NCBI RefSeq assembly: GCF_001936475.1
Contig: NZ_MSPQ01000007.1
Coordinates: 1 to 64,000 of the forward strand
DNA length: 64,000 bases
Direction of reading: 5' to 3'
Source of the DNA: Algoriphagus marinus
GTDB lineage: Bacteria; Bacteroidota; Bacteroidia; Cytophagales; Cyclobacteriaceae
A program made the position numbers and the translations under genes. Each line of letters opens with the position of its first letter. Positions within the stretch are counted from its first letter, which is position 1. The notes under the pieces are model-generated. The model was not told where the DNA came from. It did no database searches and worked only from the letters and a program-made list of their open reading frames with translations. Of this stretch, positions 53,272 to 62,524 are shown one piece after another.

Positions 53272-54468
53272 TCAATATGTTTTTGGGGAAGCTTTAGCTT
53301 TCAGGTAAAAAAGCCGAAACAAACTCAATCCCAAAATTGGTCCGATCACCAAAAAAGATAACACTTCTACTATTGAAAACCAGTTCAATAAAACCTGTGC
53401 AAATTGAATGCTGACCACTGAAATAAAAAAGCCCAACGAGTTGACCAAAGTCAAAGCAGTACCTCTGTATTCAGGAATAACACTTTGAGCCACTAAAGTC
53501 GAAAACTGAGGGGAATCAGCAGTGATCAAAATTCCCCACAAAATTAACAATGAAATCCAAACTTCAGGAGTCGTTTCCTGTACCAAAATCAAAGTCAAGC
53601 AACATATACCAGAGCCTATTAACGCTGTGGTTGCTACTGCTCGACTTCCAAATCTATTAGAAAGCAGTCCTCCGACTGCACAGGAAATCGCGCCTGCCGC
53701 AATCACAAAAAATGTCAGCAAACTCTCATACGAACCGGAGACTTCTGAACCTTTCAAATGAACAATCACTAATGGAAGGAAGGCCCAAAACGTGTACATC
53801 TCCCACATGTGTCCAAAATAACCTGAGGCAGCACTTTTTAGACCTTTTATTTTAGAGAGTTTTGGGATCAATCCTATATCGAACGCCAAATTAGATTTTC
53901 GATAGGGTCCGCTGGGAACAAAAAAACTAATAATAAGACCTCCTAGGAGGGTCAATAAAGAAGTCACATAAAAGGTAATCTTCCAATCGAAACTCAAATT
54001 CAAGCCTTTGATTAAATAAGGGAAAGCTGTGCCTAGTGCTAATGCCCCAACCAAAAACCCTAATGCCGCACCAAGCCCTTTTTCGAAATAATCAGCTGCT
54101 ATTTTCATCCCAACTGGATAGATCCCTGCCAAGAAAAAGCCCACCAAAAACCTACAGGTCAATATGATCGCCAGATTGAGAGGTAATATCGTGATCAAAA
54201 TATTAAAAAATGAGGCAAGAATTGCGGAATAAAGAAAGACTTTGGCAGGAGGAAAACGATCAGGAATACTCAGAAATGCAAAAACTAAGGTCCCTGCTAT
54301 AAAGCCCAACTGCACTGCAGAGGTAATCCAAGAAATAATCCCAGGCTTGCCAAGTAATATCCCAAGTTCGGGTGCAACTGCATTCCCCGCAAACCAAAGC
54401 GAAGTGCCTAGAAATTGAGCTATAACGATCAAAATCAGGGCACTCCGTGAATTTAAGCCAGGTTTCAA
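53272..54468 (-). CDS. MFS transporter, last gene of a six-gene operon
   Basis: 398 residues with about twelve helices, in the pattern of major facilitator permeases (GFIAGTLVFAFLSIPDRFPP, CRFLVGFFLAGIYPVGMKIAADYF between helices 4 and 5). It overlaps the aldo/keto reductase gene by 4 bases. Substrate unknown: an exporter or importer of whatever the FMO operon handles. Confidence 0.85.
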   Translation of the reverse strand: MKPGLNSRSALILIVIAQFLGTSLWFAGNAVAPELGILLGKPGIISWITSAVQLGFIAGTLVFAFLSIPDRFPPAKVFLYSAILASFFNILITILPLNLAIILTCRFLVGFFLAGIYPVGMKIAADYFEKGLGAALGFLVGALALGTAFPYLIKGLNLSFDWKITFYVTSLLTLLGGLIISFFVPSGPYRKSNLAFDIGLIPKLSKIKGLKSAASGYFGHMWEMYTFWAFLPLVIVHLKGSEVSGSYESLLTFFVIAAGAISCAVGGLLSNRFGSRAVATTALIGSGICCLTLILVQETTPEVWISLLILWGILITADSPQFSTLVAQSVIPEYRGTALTLVNSLGFFISVVSIQFAQVLLNWFSIVEVLSFLVIGPILGLSLFRLFYLKAKASPKTY

Positions 54469-55484
54469 ATACCTAATATTTTTTTGATTTGACTTATCTC
54501 AGCTTCTGTAAATTTGGTATTCTTCACAGCTTCGACATTATCATCCAATTGCTCCGGCTTGGATACCCCTACCAACACTGAAGTGATTCGTGGGTCTTTA
54601 AGCAACCAAGCAATAGCCATTTGAGCAAGACTCTGCCCTCTGGTTTTAGCAACTTCATTGAGCGATCTGATCATCTCCAACTTTTCACCACCAATCTGAT
54701 CAGCCTTTAAATAACGACCATCTTTCGCAGCACGAGAATCTTCTGGAATTCCCTTCAGGTATTTATCAGTAAGCATCCCTTGCTCCAAAGGTGAAAATGC
54801 GATACTCCCTACCCCATTATTTCCCAAGACATCCATCAATCCATTTTCCACCCAGCGATCAATCATCGAGTAGCGTGGTTGATGAATCAATAATGGAGTA
54901 CCCATTTGATTCAAGATATCATATGCTTTCTGCGTATCCTCCGCTGAATATTGTGAGATACCCACATATAGCGCTTTTCCCTGTCTTACCAGCAAATCCA
55001 AAGCTGCCATAGTTTCCTCTAGTGGAGTATCAGGATCCGGTCGGTGATGATAAAAAATATCTACATAATCGAGTCCCATTCGCTTGAGACTTTGATCGCA
55101 ACTTGCTACCAAATATTTCTTTGACCCATAATTCCCATAAGGCCCCGGCCACATATCCCAACCTGCTTTCGAGGAAATCAATAATTCATCTCGTAAGCCT
55201 GAAAAATCCTTTTTTAGGATTCTACCAAAATTCTCCTCAGCAGATCCGAAAGGAGGACCGTAATTATTAGCCAAATCGAAATGACAAATTCCTAAGTCGA
55301 ATGCTCTTCTTAGAATTTTTCTAGCTAGGGTGAAATCCGAATTATGACCGAAATTGTGCCAAAGGCCAAGTGAAATTTCAGGTAATTGAAGTCCGCTATG
55401 CCCGCAACGACGATAGTTCATCTGATGATAGCGATCGGCTGCTGGTTGATAAGGCAATAGTGGGTTATGATCGTTGATATCCAT
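54465..55484 (-). CDS. Aldo/keto reductase (YghZ-like)
   Basis: 339 residues, TIM barrel. The catalytic Tyr is in DLANNYGPPFGSAEENFG and the Lys in LISSKAGWDMWPGPYG. LGLDYVDIF-type (MGLDYVDIFYHHRPDPDTPLEETM) and GVSKPEQLDDN at the NADPH site are typical of the YghZ/Kv-beta group. The family reduces glyceraldehyde-type and methylglyoxal-type aldehydes. Co-transcribed, 16 bases after the transporter gene. Confidence 0.9.
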   Translation of the reverse strand: MDINDHNPLLPYQPAADRYHQMNYRRCGHSGLQLPEISLGLWHNFGHNSDFTLARKILRRAFDLGICHFDLANNYGPPFGSAEENFGRILKKDFSGLRDELLISSKAGWDMWPGPYGNYGSKKYLVASCDQSLKRMGLDYVDIFYHHRPDPDTPLEETMAALDLLVRQGKALYVGISQYSAEDTQKAYDILNQMGTPLLIHQPRYSMIDRWVENGLMDVLGNNGVGSIAFSPLEQGMLTDKYLKGIPEDSRAAKDGRYLKADQIGGEKLEMIRSLNEVAKTRGQSLAQMAIAWLLKDPRITSVLVGVSKPEQLDDNVEAVKNTKFTEAEISQIKKILGI

Positions 55485-55500
55485 TTTTTCTATTTTAGGT

Positions 55501-56835
55501 TTAAGAAATCGAAAATAAAGCGATTATTACTGCCAACAAACCAATCCCCATAATTAGCAGCCAAGATTTCCAGATATAAGCCACCCAATCATTGAATTTT
55601 ATATTGGCGGCGGCTAAGATCGCCAGAATTGTTCCGTTAGTCGGAGTCATCATATCCATTAGGGTGCCGGGATATTGATAGGTCAGAACAGCTATTTCCC
55701 GAGACATTCCCAATAGATCAGTCAATGGAGTCACCAAAGGCATGGTCAACACCGCTTGTCCTGAAGTGCTCGGCACTGGAATATGTATGAGCGCTTGGGA
55801 AACATATAACCCAACCGCAGCGATTTGATTTGGAAGAGTCTCCAGAGGTTGGAGCAATGCATAAATAATCGGATCAATCGCTTTTCCTTGGTCCAGTATC
55901 AGGTAAATCGCTTGTGCTAATCCAATTACAACTCCCGCAAAAATCATTTCTGAAAAGCCTGCTGAGAAAGTTCGAGCCGTTCCGTTCAAGCCCAATCCGC
56001 CAATCAATCCACAGATAAAACCAATCACAAAGAACATCACTCCCATTTGATTGTAATCCCAACCTTGGATCGCGACTCCCCAAACCATCAGGCCAATTCC
56101 CGCAAGGGTCAAGCTCAAAATAATCCGGTGTTGAATAGAAATCACTACTTTTTTGATTTCTATCGCAGATTCATTCGCAACTTTTAATTTGCCAAACTTT
56201 GCATGATAAGTGATCCAGACTCCTACCGCAATGACAAAAAAGATCATTCGATATACTACTTCCGCCGAGGGATCTACTTGAGCAATTTTCATGGCAAGCA
56301 TAGATCCAAATGGATTAAAGGGCGAAAATGCAGCTCCAATAGCCGCAGAGCCTACTCCAATCGAAAGAATAGCTCGCAAATCGTACTGTGTCTTCCTTGC
56401 CAGTAAGATGAAGATGGGAATTAATCCGATAAACTCTTCCGACATGTAAAAGACCCCACCACAGATCGAACATATAAAACCCAGAAGGTAAAAAAGCCAA
56501 TACGGATGATTTCTAAATTGATAAATCAAGGATTCGATCCCCACTTGAAGTGCTCCCGTTTTCTCAATTACAAAAAATGCTCCTCCAAGTAAAAGAATCA
56601 ATACCACCACATCTGCTCGCTCTATAATACCTGCAGGAATGGAAACCAATATATCTCCCAAGCCTACATTCACATCTTCGATTTCCTTAAAACTACCAGG
56701 AACTACCACTTCTCTACCTGTCGCCTCATCCAAAACCCGATCAAAACTTCCGGATTGAATGAAATAGGTGGAAATCCCAGCAATAGAAATAAAAATTAAC
56801 AGAATGATAATCGGATGTGGAAAGGATAGCTTCAT
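55501..56835 (-). CDS. YfcC-family membrane transporter (C4-dicarboxylate-carrier-like)
   Basis: 444 residues, about twelve helices. GGVFYMSEEFIGLIPIFILLARK and the C-terminal IHIPVPSTSGQAVLTMPLVTPL half are as in the YfcC/DcuC-like group. Members are poorly defined; dicarboxylates, amino acids or peptides are possible. It is 10 bases from the serine hydrolase gene and 16 from the reductase, so in the same operon. Confidence 0.82.
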   Translation of the reverse strand: MKLSFPHPIIILLIFISIAGISTYFIQSGSFDRVLDEATGREVVVPGSFKEIEDVNVGLGDILVSIPAGIIERADVVVLILLLGGAFFVIEKTGALQVGIESLIYQFRNHPYWLFYLLGFICSICGGVFYMSEEFIGLIPIFILLARKTQYDLRAILSIGVGSAAIGAAFSPFNPFGSMLAMKIAQVDPSAEVVYRMIFFVIAVGVWITYHAKFGKLKVANESAIEIKKVVISIQHRIILSLTLAGIGLMVWGVAIQGWDYNQMGVMFFVIGFICGLIGGLGLNGTARTFSAGFSEMIFAGVVIGLAQAIYLILDQGKAIDPIIYALLQPLETLPNQIAAVGLYVSQALIHIPVPSTSGQAVLTMPLVTPLTDLLGMSREIAVLTYQYPGTLMDMMTPTNGTILAILAAANIKFNDWVAYIWKSWLLIMGIGLLAVIIALFSIS

Positions 56836-56845
56836 AGGCCTAAAT

Positions 56846-57952
56846 TCATTTTTGCAAAAGTTGGGTCAATAGTTTCTTTGAAAGTTCAAGTCGATACTCC
56901 TCAGGGTCTTTCAGATTGAAAAATAAGAAGATTCCTGTATTCTCATTTTTTGAAAGAAAGAAAAAGGAACTGTAGCCAGCCTGCCCACCAAAATGTCCAA
57001 TCCAGTCTGAATCCAACATTCTGATTTTTTGAAAGCCCAATAGTTTCGCATTTTCAGGATCATCTAGCCAGGCGAGCTCTTCCTCAAAATTCCCCATATC
57101 ACCCCGAAGCAAATGAATCAATGCCAGGCTCATATCCTGTGTACTTGTCAGAAGCCCTGTTGACGGAGAGGGATAAACCTGGAGTTTCAACTGTTTTTCT
57201 GCCAATCTTTTCCAAAGAAAAGTACCCTGATATCCTGTGATGGCTACAGAATCCCAATCGTCAAATTTGACAAAACGGCTCTGATCCATTCCTGCGGGTT
57301 CAAATATTTGCGCTGAAACCTGCTCCTGAAATTCACCTTCCCTACTTTTCTCCAGCCAAAAGCCCAATAAATCATAATTCAAATCTGAATAGACCATGGG
57401 CTGATCGCCTCTTTGGGTAAATTCCATTTTTTCAAGGAATTCAATACCCCACTCATTTAAGCTGGGATTTCGCTTTCCCAATAAAAGCGAAGCAAAAGAT
57501 CTATTTGCTTCAAGACCCGATTTATGCTCCAGAAGTTGATGAAAACTAAGTGGCGGAAATTTTTTAAAAAGTGAATCCTGAAGGAAATCTGATGTCTTTT
57601 TTTCTATGGAAAGGGCGGTATTTGCAAGCGTCAGCGCTGTGAAAATTTTGGATACAGAGGCTACAGGAATAGAAGTGGTGTCGGTGAGCGCTTCTTTGGT
57701 GTCTAAATTCTGATAACCAAGGGCGTTGAGGTAAACCACTTTTCCATCTTTCACCAAGGCTACCGAAACACCCGGAAGCCTATATTCATTTATGGCTTGA
57801 AAAAGGATAGAATCAAGCTTTCCTTTCATCCCTTCCTCTGGAGCGAACTTCACAAGATTTACTTTAGGGAAACTATTCCACCACTCCCAAGCTAAAAACG
57901 CCGCCACCCAAAAGATCAAAATGAAAAGAAAAAATTTGATTTTTTTGGCCAT
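56846..57952 (-). CDS. Beta-lactamase-family serine hydrolase, membrane-anchored
   Basis: 368 residues: N-terminal hydrophobic anchor (about 5-24), then a class C-like penicillin-binding fold. SVSK (residues ~91-94) is the Ser-x-x-Lys nucleophile motif and YSDLNYD the second motif. HFGGQAGYS is in the place of KTG. Such proteins are esterases, D-amino-acid peptidases or carboxypeptidases and rarely true beta-lactamases. It sits in the middle of the six-gene operon. Confidence 0.85.
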   Translation of the reverse strand: MAKKIKFFLFILIFWVAAFLAWEWWNSFPKVNLVKFAPEEGMKGKLDSILFQAINEYRLPGVSVALVKDGKVVYLNALGYQNLDTKEALTDTTSIPVASVSKIFTALTLANTALSIEKKTSDFLQDSLFKKFPPLSFHQLLEHKSGLEANRSFASLLLGKRNPSLNEWGIEFLEKMEFTQRGDQPMVYSDLNYDLLGFWLEKSREGEFQEQVSAQIFEPAGMDQSRFVKFDDWDSVAITGYQGTFLWKRLAEKQLKLQVYPSPSTGLLTSTQDMSLALIHLLRGDMGNFEEELAWLDDPENAKLLGFQKIRMLDSDWIGHFGGQAGYSSFFFLSKNENTGIFLFFNLKDPEEYRLELSKKLLTQLLQK

Positions 57953-57961
57953 CAGTTCATT

Positions 57962-59305
57962 TTAAGAATGATTCAGTTCCTTTTCTTGAGACTTTGCCAC
58001 GACCATTTTAGACACGTAGTTTTTCGGCAATTGCTTTTTCAATTCTTTTACAAAAAGGTGAAAATCCACCGTAATGGTATGTCTTGGAGTATCAATTTGT
58101 TTGTAATGCGGGTTACTGACTTCTTTTTGACAAAGCTCCTGAATATTTTCCGGTCGCTTCCATTTTCCAATGATTTCCTGAGCCATCAATTTGCTCTGAA
58201 GCTCAGCGCCTGGCCAAATGCATCCCAGCGGCTGAAACATGCCGATAAAATAAACATTCGAAACAGTCGGATGAAACATCTTCAACCAAAGTGGAACCGG
58301 TCCTTCGGAATAATTGATAAAGTCACGATTGAAAAATGGATGACTCAACCAATACCCCGTGCAGGCAACAATGGAATCATATTCTTCCTCTTTTCCATCT
58401 TCAAAAACTACTTTCTTTCCTTCAAATCGTTTGATATCCAATCTCGGCTTGACTTTGCCATGTCGGATTTTAAGAAGTAATTCGTCGTTGATGGTGGGAT
58501 GTGTAGATCCAAATGGCTCAGTGACGGGCCGAAGTCCATAGAGTTTATTGTCGCCGAGCATGATCTTCAAAAGCAGCTGATTAAAAAAAGACCTCACTTT
58601 CACAGGAAGCCATTTTGTTTGCTCTGCGACGACGTCCGAAGGCTTTCCGAAAAAGAATTTAGGGACAATCCGATATCCACGTCGCCAGGAAATCGCAGTA
58701 AGCTTTGAAACTCGGCTGGTCTCCACGGCCACATCACAAGCAGAGTTACCCCCTCCGATCACCAAAACTTTCTTTCCAGTGAAAGGCGCAGCTTTTTTAA
58801 AATTATGCGAATGAATAAACTCCCCTGAAAACTCTCCAGGATATTCCGGAAATCTGGGTTTCCAATGATGTCCATTACAAACTACCAAATGGGTGAAGGT
58901 TTCGGTTTGGGAGACTCCGCCTTTTTCAAAAGTCACTTCCCAAGCTTCTGGACCTTTCCATTCGCAATGGGTAATCAAGGTCTCAAATTGGATGAATGGA
59001 TAAAGGTTGAATTTTCTTGCATAAGCCTGAAAATAACGGCGTAACTCAACATGAGAAGGGTAATCAGAAACAGCAGGATCAAAGTCATCAAAAGTAAAAT
59101 CCTCGTATTGCGATAGCTTCTTGGAAGAAATAATATGAGTAGTCTCAAAAACACTGGAGTGACTTTCATTCTCTGAATAGATCCAATTTCCTCCCACTTC
59201 AGAGTTTCTATCAAAGGCTGTCACATCCAAACCTTGGTCAACGAGATTTTTTAATGCGGTTATTCCAGAGGGGCCCGCTCCGATTACAGCAATCTTTGGC
59301 TTCAT
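57962..59305 (-). CDS. FMO-type flavin-dependent monooxygenase
   Basis: 447 residues. FAD motif GAGPSGITAL at residues 8-17, EVGGNWIY, the FMO signature FSGEFIHSHNF (FxGxxxHxxxF), NADP motif GGGNSACDVAVE and CTGYW. Members oxygenate N, S or ketone groups of small molecules (for example trimethylamine). It follows the DUF5996 gene by 8 bases and is 9 bases before the hydrolase, so it is probably the key oxidising step of the operon. Substrate unknown. Confidence 0.9.
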   Translation of the reverse strand: MKPKIAVIGAGPSGITALKNLVDQGLDVTAFDRNSEVGGNWIYSENESHSSVFETTHIISSKKLSQYEDFTFDDFDPAVSDYPSHVELRRYFQAYARKFNLYPFIQFETLITHCEWKGPEAWEVTFEKGGVSQTETFTHLVVCNGHHWKPRFPEYPGEFSGEFIHSHNFKKAAPFTGKKVLVIGGGNSACDVAVETSRVSKLTAISWRRGYRIVPKFFFGKPSDVVAEQTKWLPVKVRSFFNQLLLKIMLGDNKLYGLRPVTEPFGSTHPTINDELLLKIRHGKVKPRLDIKRFEGKKVVFEDGKEEEYDSIVACTGYWLSHPFFNRDFINYSEGPVPLWLKMFHPTVSNVYFIGMFQPLGCIWPGAELQSKLMAQEIIGKWKRPENIQELCQKEVSNPHYKQIDTPRHTITVDFHLFVKELKKQLPKNYVSKMVVAKSQEKELNHS

Positions 59306-59313
59306 TCAATAAT

Positions 59314-60252
59314 TCATTTTTTCTGATCAAAATGCGAGAAATCGCAATCTAAACTCTCCCGATCCCAATTTCCAACCTTTGTTGCAGCTTCGTAAGTACT
59401 TTGCAGAAAAGATCGAAGTGTTTCTTCAGGATTTGAGGACTTCTGTACTACCTCATACGGAAGTAAAAACTCTCCCATGTCTGAACTCCAATAAGCTTCT
59501 TTTGGCTGGACAGTCTCTTCTTTAAATTCCGGGTGATTGGGGTAGCAATAGGCATAAAATGAGGGAGTTGGAAAAGACTCATTTCCCAGCCAAAAGCCAA
59601 CGCTGAACACCTCATGGGAATAGGATTCCTGCATGACAGCCTTTGGGATATTAGGAACATCTGCTTCAAAAACAGGAGCTTTTTTACCCGAAAACCGTGT
59701 ATATGCCAAATCAAAAGAGCCCCAAAAAAAGTGGACGGGGCTACTCTTTCCAGTGAATTTGGATCTAAATGAATTGAATTCCTTATTGACATAAACCAAC
59801 GCTTTCCAGATTTTCTGAGCAGCATTTGCCTGGTAAATGAATTTCTTATTGTTTTTGGCAAAAGCGATTGGATCGGGCATTTCATTGGGAATCGGATGAA
59901 TCTTAACCTGAATCCCAAGGAATTTCAGCTTTTCCATCAACTGCTGATAAAAACTAGCCACCGTCTGCCCTGCTAAAGAAAAACGATCCTGTGTACCGTT
60001 GGTGGTCTTAATCCTCAACTCATGGTGAATAAAATCCATTCTGATCTCGAAAGACCCGTTTTCATAGGGAATCAATCCAGTAGTCAATCCTTGAGATTCC
60101 ACATAAAGTGTCACATGCCAGGAGTGATTTTGCCATGGAGACTTTTTCAGACGAACTTTCCCTACGATTTGAGTCCAATGATGTAAGAGATAAATCGTAT
60201 CCTTCAGCTCATCAAACTGAAGTATAGGCCAAGTATTTTTCTTATTTGCCAT
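59314..60252 (-). CDS. DUF5996-family protein
   Basis: 312 residues, no signal peptide. The opening WPILQFDELKDTIYLLHHWTQ and the VHFFWGSFDLAYTRFSG segment are recognisable family landmarks of DUF5996, an uncharacterised group found in many bacteria. It is the first gene of the six-gene operon. Abundant Trp, His and Phe suggest a ligand-binding fold. Function unknown. Confidence 0.8.
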   Translation of the reverse strand: MANKKNTWPILQFDELKDTIYLLHHWTQIVGKVRLKKSPWQNHSWHVTLYVESQGLTTGLIPYENGSFEIRMDFIHHELRIKTTNGTQDRFSLAGQTVASFYQQLMEKLKFLGIQVKIHPIPNEMPDPIAFAKNNKKFIYQANAAQKIWKALVYVNKEFNSFRSKFTGKSSPVHFFWGSFDLAYTRFSGKKAPVFEADVPNIPKAVMQESYSHEVFSVGFWLGNESFPTPSFYAYCYPNHPEFKEETVQPKEAYWSSDMGEFLLPYEVVQKSSNPEETLRSFLQSTYEAATKVGNWDRESLDCDFSHFDQKK

Positions 60253-60318
60253 AGCTAAAAATTAGAACTCCAATTTATGCTATTTATATGACGTGAAAAA
60301 TATTATTGTAAGAATGTC

Positions 60319-60391
60319 GGGGATTGGGAGAATGGATATTAGGGAAAAGGGATTAGGAGAATAGAGATTAGGAGTTAAGGGATTTGGGGAT
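60319..60391 (+). repeat. Purine-rich degenerate direct repeats
   Basis: A G/A-rich tract on the + strand made of imperfect GGGATTAGGAGA-like units. Four G-runs of three or more (60319, 60326, 60342 and 60349 region) could form a G-quadruplex with one long loop. It lies upstream of the DUF5996 operon and downstream of the sirtuin gene in transcription sense. Confidence 0.5.
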
Positions 60392-60424
60392 TATTATTTT
60401 TAGATTCTATGTGGTAAAAAAATC

Positions 60425-61123
60425 TCAAAGGTTTCCCATCAATATCGCTTTCACTTTCTCCATTCCGGAAGTCGCATTTTCAGAAAAGACCTTCACGCTC
60501 CTTCGCATACTTAACGCTGCCCCGTTCGGGTCAATTAGGAATAATTTCGCCTGATTTGGCACATAATCCACCAATCCAGCTGCTGGGTATACTTGTAAGG
60601 AGGTCCCAATCACCAAAAAGAAATCAGCTTTTTTTGCCAGATTGATTGCAGGAATCATCATCGGAACTTCCTCTCCAAACCAAACTATATGTGGACGAAG
60701 CTGCGATCCTTTTTCGCACTTATCTCCTGCTTTGATCTCCCAATGATCCAACTCATACACAAGCTTTGGATCCATCGAACTTCGGGCTTTACTCAACTCT
60801 CCATGTAAGTGGAGTACTTTGGTGGAACCTGCACGCTCATGTAGATCATCGACATTTTGGGTGATGATATCTACCTCAAAAAACTCCTCCAAATCCGCTA
60901 GGGCGCGATGCGCAGCATTGGGAAGACATTCCCGAGCTTGCTTTCTCCGCTGATTGTAAAAGTCTTGAACTAGTGCCTGATTTCTCCGCCAGCCTTGAGG
61001 TGAAGCTACTTCCATCACATCATGCCCTTCCCAAAGTCCACCCGAATCCCGAAAGGTCTTGATCCCGCTTTCGGCAGAAACCCCCGCCCCGGATAATACG
61101 ACTAGTCTTTTTTTAGAATTCAT
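60425..61123 (-). CDS. cobB: Sirtuin NAD-dependent protein deacylase (CobB-like)
   Basis: 232 residues. GAGVSAESGI at 12-21, TFRDSGGLW, ITQNVDDLH at 87-95 and catalytic H107 in LHLHGEL. Y56 and R59 form the YxxR pair that prefers succinyl or malonyl lysine (SIRT5 type). The zinc module, which normally has four Cys, retains only C136. That is common in Bacteroidota sirtuins. A start upstream is not needed. It is 27 bases downstream of the lipoprotein gene in the same direction. Confidence 0.9.
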   Translation of the reverse strand: MNSKKRLVVLSGAGVSAESGIKTFRDSGGLWEGHDVMEVASPQGWRRNQALVQDFYNQRRKQARECLPNAAHRALADLEEFFEVDIITQNVDDLHERAGSTKVLHLHGELSKARSSMDPKLVYELDHWEIKAGDKCEKGSQLRPHIVWFGEEVPMMIPAINLAKKADFFLVIGTSLQVYPAAGLVDYVPNQAKLFLIDPNGAALSMRRSVKVFSENATSGMEKVKAILMGNL

Positions 61124-61150
61124 GGTTTTATAATGGGAATGGTGTAGGCA

Positions 61151-61906
61151 TTATTCCTTTATCAATCGGATACCCGCGCCGACCTGAATGGCGGCATCGT
61201 CGAACCAGATGGTTTTTTCTTTAAAAAGGGAAACCAAAACCCTTCTTTTGGAAGGGAGACTCTCTCCAGATACATCAGCAGTTGCCCAAGTGCAAATCCC
61301 TTCACTAAAAGTAGAAGTCCCGAAAGCCGATCCATAGCCATTAGGCAATCCATCAAAGCCATATAAATTGGTGCCTCCTCCACTGCTTGTTAGCCATCCT
61401 GTCGCTGTTTTGAGTACGGCAGCTTCGTCGCCGGAATGCCCCTCACTTGCCAGGAATTTCTCCAATTCTCTAAAATCAGCTTCAGTCGGGATGCGCCAGC
61501 CTTTTGGAGCGAGTTTTCCACTTTCAATAGCAAAATGGTTATACATAGCCCCATAGTAATCAAAGGGCATCTCTTTGTCTACCACATTATTTAAATCTTG
61601 GGTTGCGGCCCATTGGTAAAAAGCTTCCTGGTTATTGATACTTCCCCAATTATTTCCATGTTTTTCTACCGTGTATAAGGTGATCGGGCTACCATCGTTG
61701 TATTTGGTGGTTTTTAGATTTTCAGCCATCCAAATCTGCTTACCCATTTTAATGGTCTGATAAACATTGCCATCCGCATCGATCAGCGTCAAGATCGAAT
61801 CCTCATCCTGATCCTTTTCCCCACATCCAAAACTGGCTAGAAATAGAGAAAAAATAACAAATAGGCTAATCAGAGGATTGATTTGATGTTTGGGGTACAG
61901 ATTCAT
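61151..61906 (-). CDS. Lipoprotein with Fibrobacter succinogenes major paralogous domain
   Basis: 251 residues from the ATG at 61906; a TTG at 61936 would add ten polar residues. Lipobox ending ASFGC. The mature protein has the FISUMP-domain motifs IKMGKQIWMAENLKTTKYNDG, GWRIPTEADFRELEKFL and the GFDGLPNGY region. The domain is common in surface proteins of Bacteroidota; its role is unknown. Confidence 0.88.
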   Translation of the reverse strand: MNLYPKHQINPLISLFVIFSLFLASFGCGEKDQDEDSILTLIDADGNVYQTIKMGKQIWMAENLKTTKYNDGSPITLYTVEKHGNNWGSINNQEAFYQWAATQDLNNVVDKEMPFDYYGAMYNHFAIESGKLAPKGWRIPTEADFRELEKFLASEGHSGDEAAVLKTATGWLTSSGGGTNLYGFDGLPNGYGSAFGTSTFSEGICTWATADVSGESLPSKRRVLVSLFKEKTIWFDDAAIQVGAGIRLIKE

Positions 61907-62000
61907 TCGCTTTGGTTTTTCTAAAACTAAATCCAAAACTAGATTTTTACAAGGTTTGACGGCCTTTTCCAGATTTCCGAATATTTTGATTTTGAATCAC

Positions 62001-62456
62001 TTATTTTTTTATATAAGCCATACACTCTATTTCCACTCGCGCATTCAATGCTAATCCATTTGTACCAAAGGCACTTCTTGCGGGTTTGTTATTTGGGAAG
62101 AATTTTAGGTATTCATTATTCAAAACCGGCCATTCACTCATATCAGCCAGCATGCAGGTGCATTTTATGACATTGTCCATCGACGAGCCATTTTCTTCTA
62201 AGATATTTTTAATATTCAACATGGTTTGCTGGGCCTCTGGAATGATCCCTCCTTCAACAAGTTTTAGACCTATGTTTCCAATTTGTCCTGACACATAAAT
62301 AACATCACCGTAGATGACAGCTTGCGAAAATGGGAGATTGAGGGCTGAAAATTCCTCAGATGAAACATAGATTGCTTCTGATTTGGAGTTGTTTACCTGC
62401 GCAAAACCTAATGACACAGAAAAAAAAGCTACTGTTAATAATGTAATGAGTTTCAT
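62001..62456 (-). CDS. Exported RidA-family protein
   Basis: 151 residues with a signal peptide (about 1-19, ending GFAQ). The RidA core has YVSGQIG, the ligand-binding Arg in PARSAFGTN and the Glu in ARVEIECMAYIKK. RidA proteins deaminate reactive enamine/imine products of PLP enzymes, normally in the cytosol. Here it should act in the periplasm or outside. The gene is 68 bases downstream of the M20 hydrolase gene and may belong to the same unit. Confidence 0.88.
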   Translation of the reverse strand: MKLITLLTVAFFSVSLGFAQVNNSKSEAIYVSSEEFSALNLPFSQAVIYGDVIYVSGQIGNIGLKLVEGGIIPEAQQTMLNIKNILEENGSSMDNVIKCTCMLADMSEWPVLNNEYLKFFPNNKPARSAFGTNGLALNARVEIECMAYIKK

Positions 62457-62524
62457 AAAATAGTCATGTTTTAAAAGAGGGAACTTAGGCAGAGAATCGA
62501 TTCAAAAATAAGCTTTGAGTTTTT

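Noticed and set aside
56846..57952. Beta-lactamase resistance gene
   Set aside because: SVSK and YSD motifs fit the broader serine hydrolase family and the operon is metabolic.
57968..58480. 170-codon open frame antisense to the monooxygenase gene
   Set aside because: Fully opposite a clear FMO gene; composition is a shadow of that gene and no domain or start context is recognisable.
59448..59918. 156-codon open frame within the DUF5996 gene
   Set aside because: Same-strand shadow in another frame with no family resemblance.
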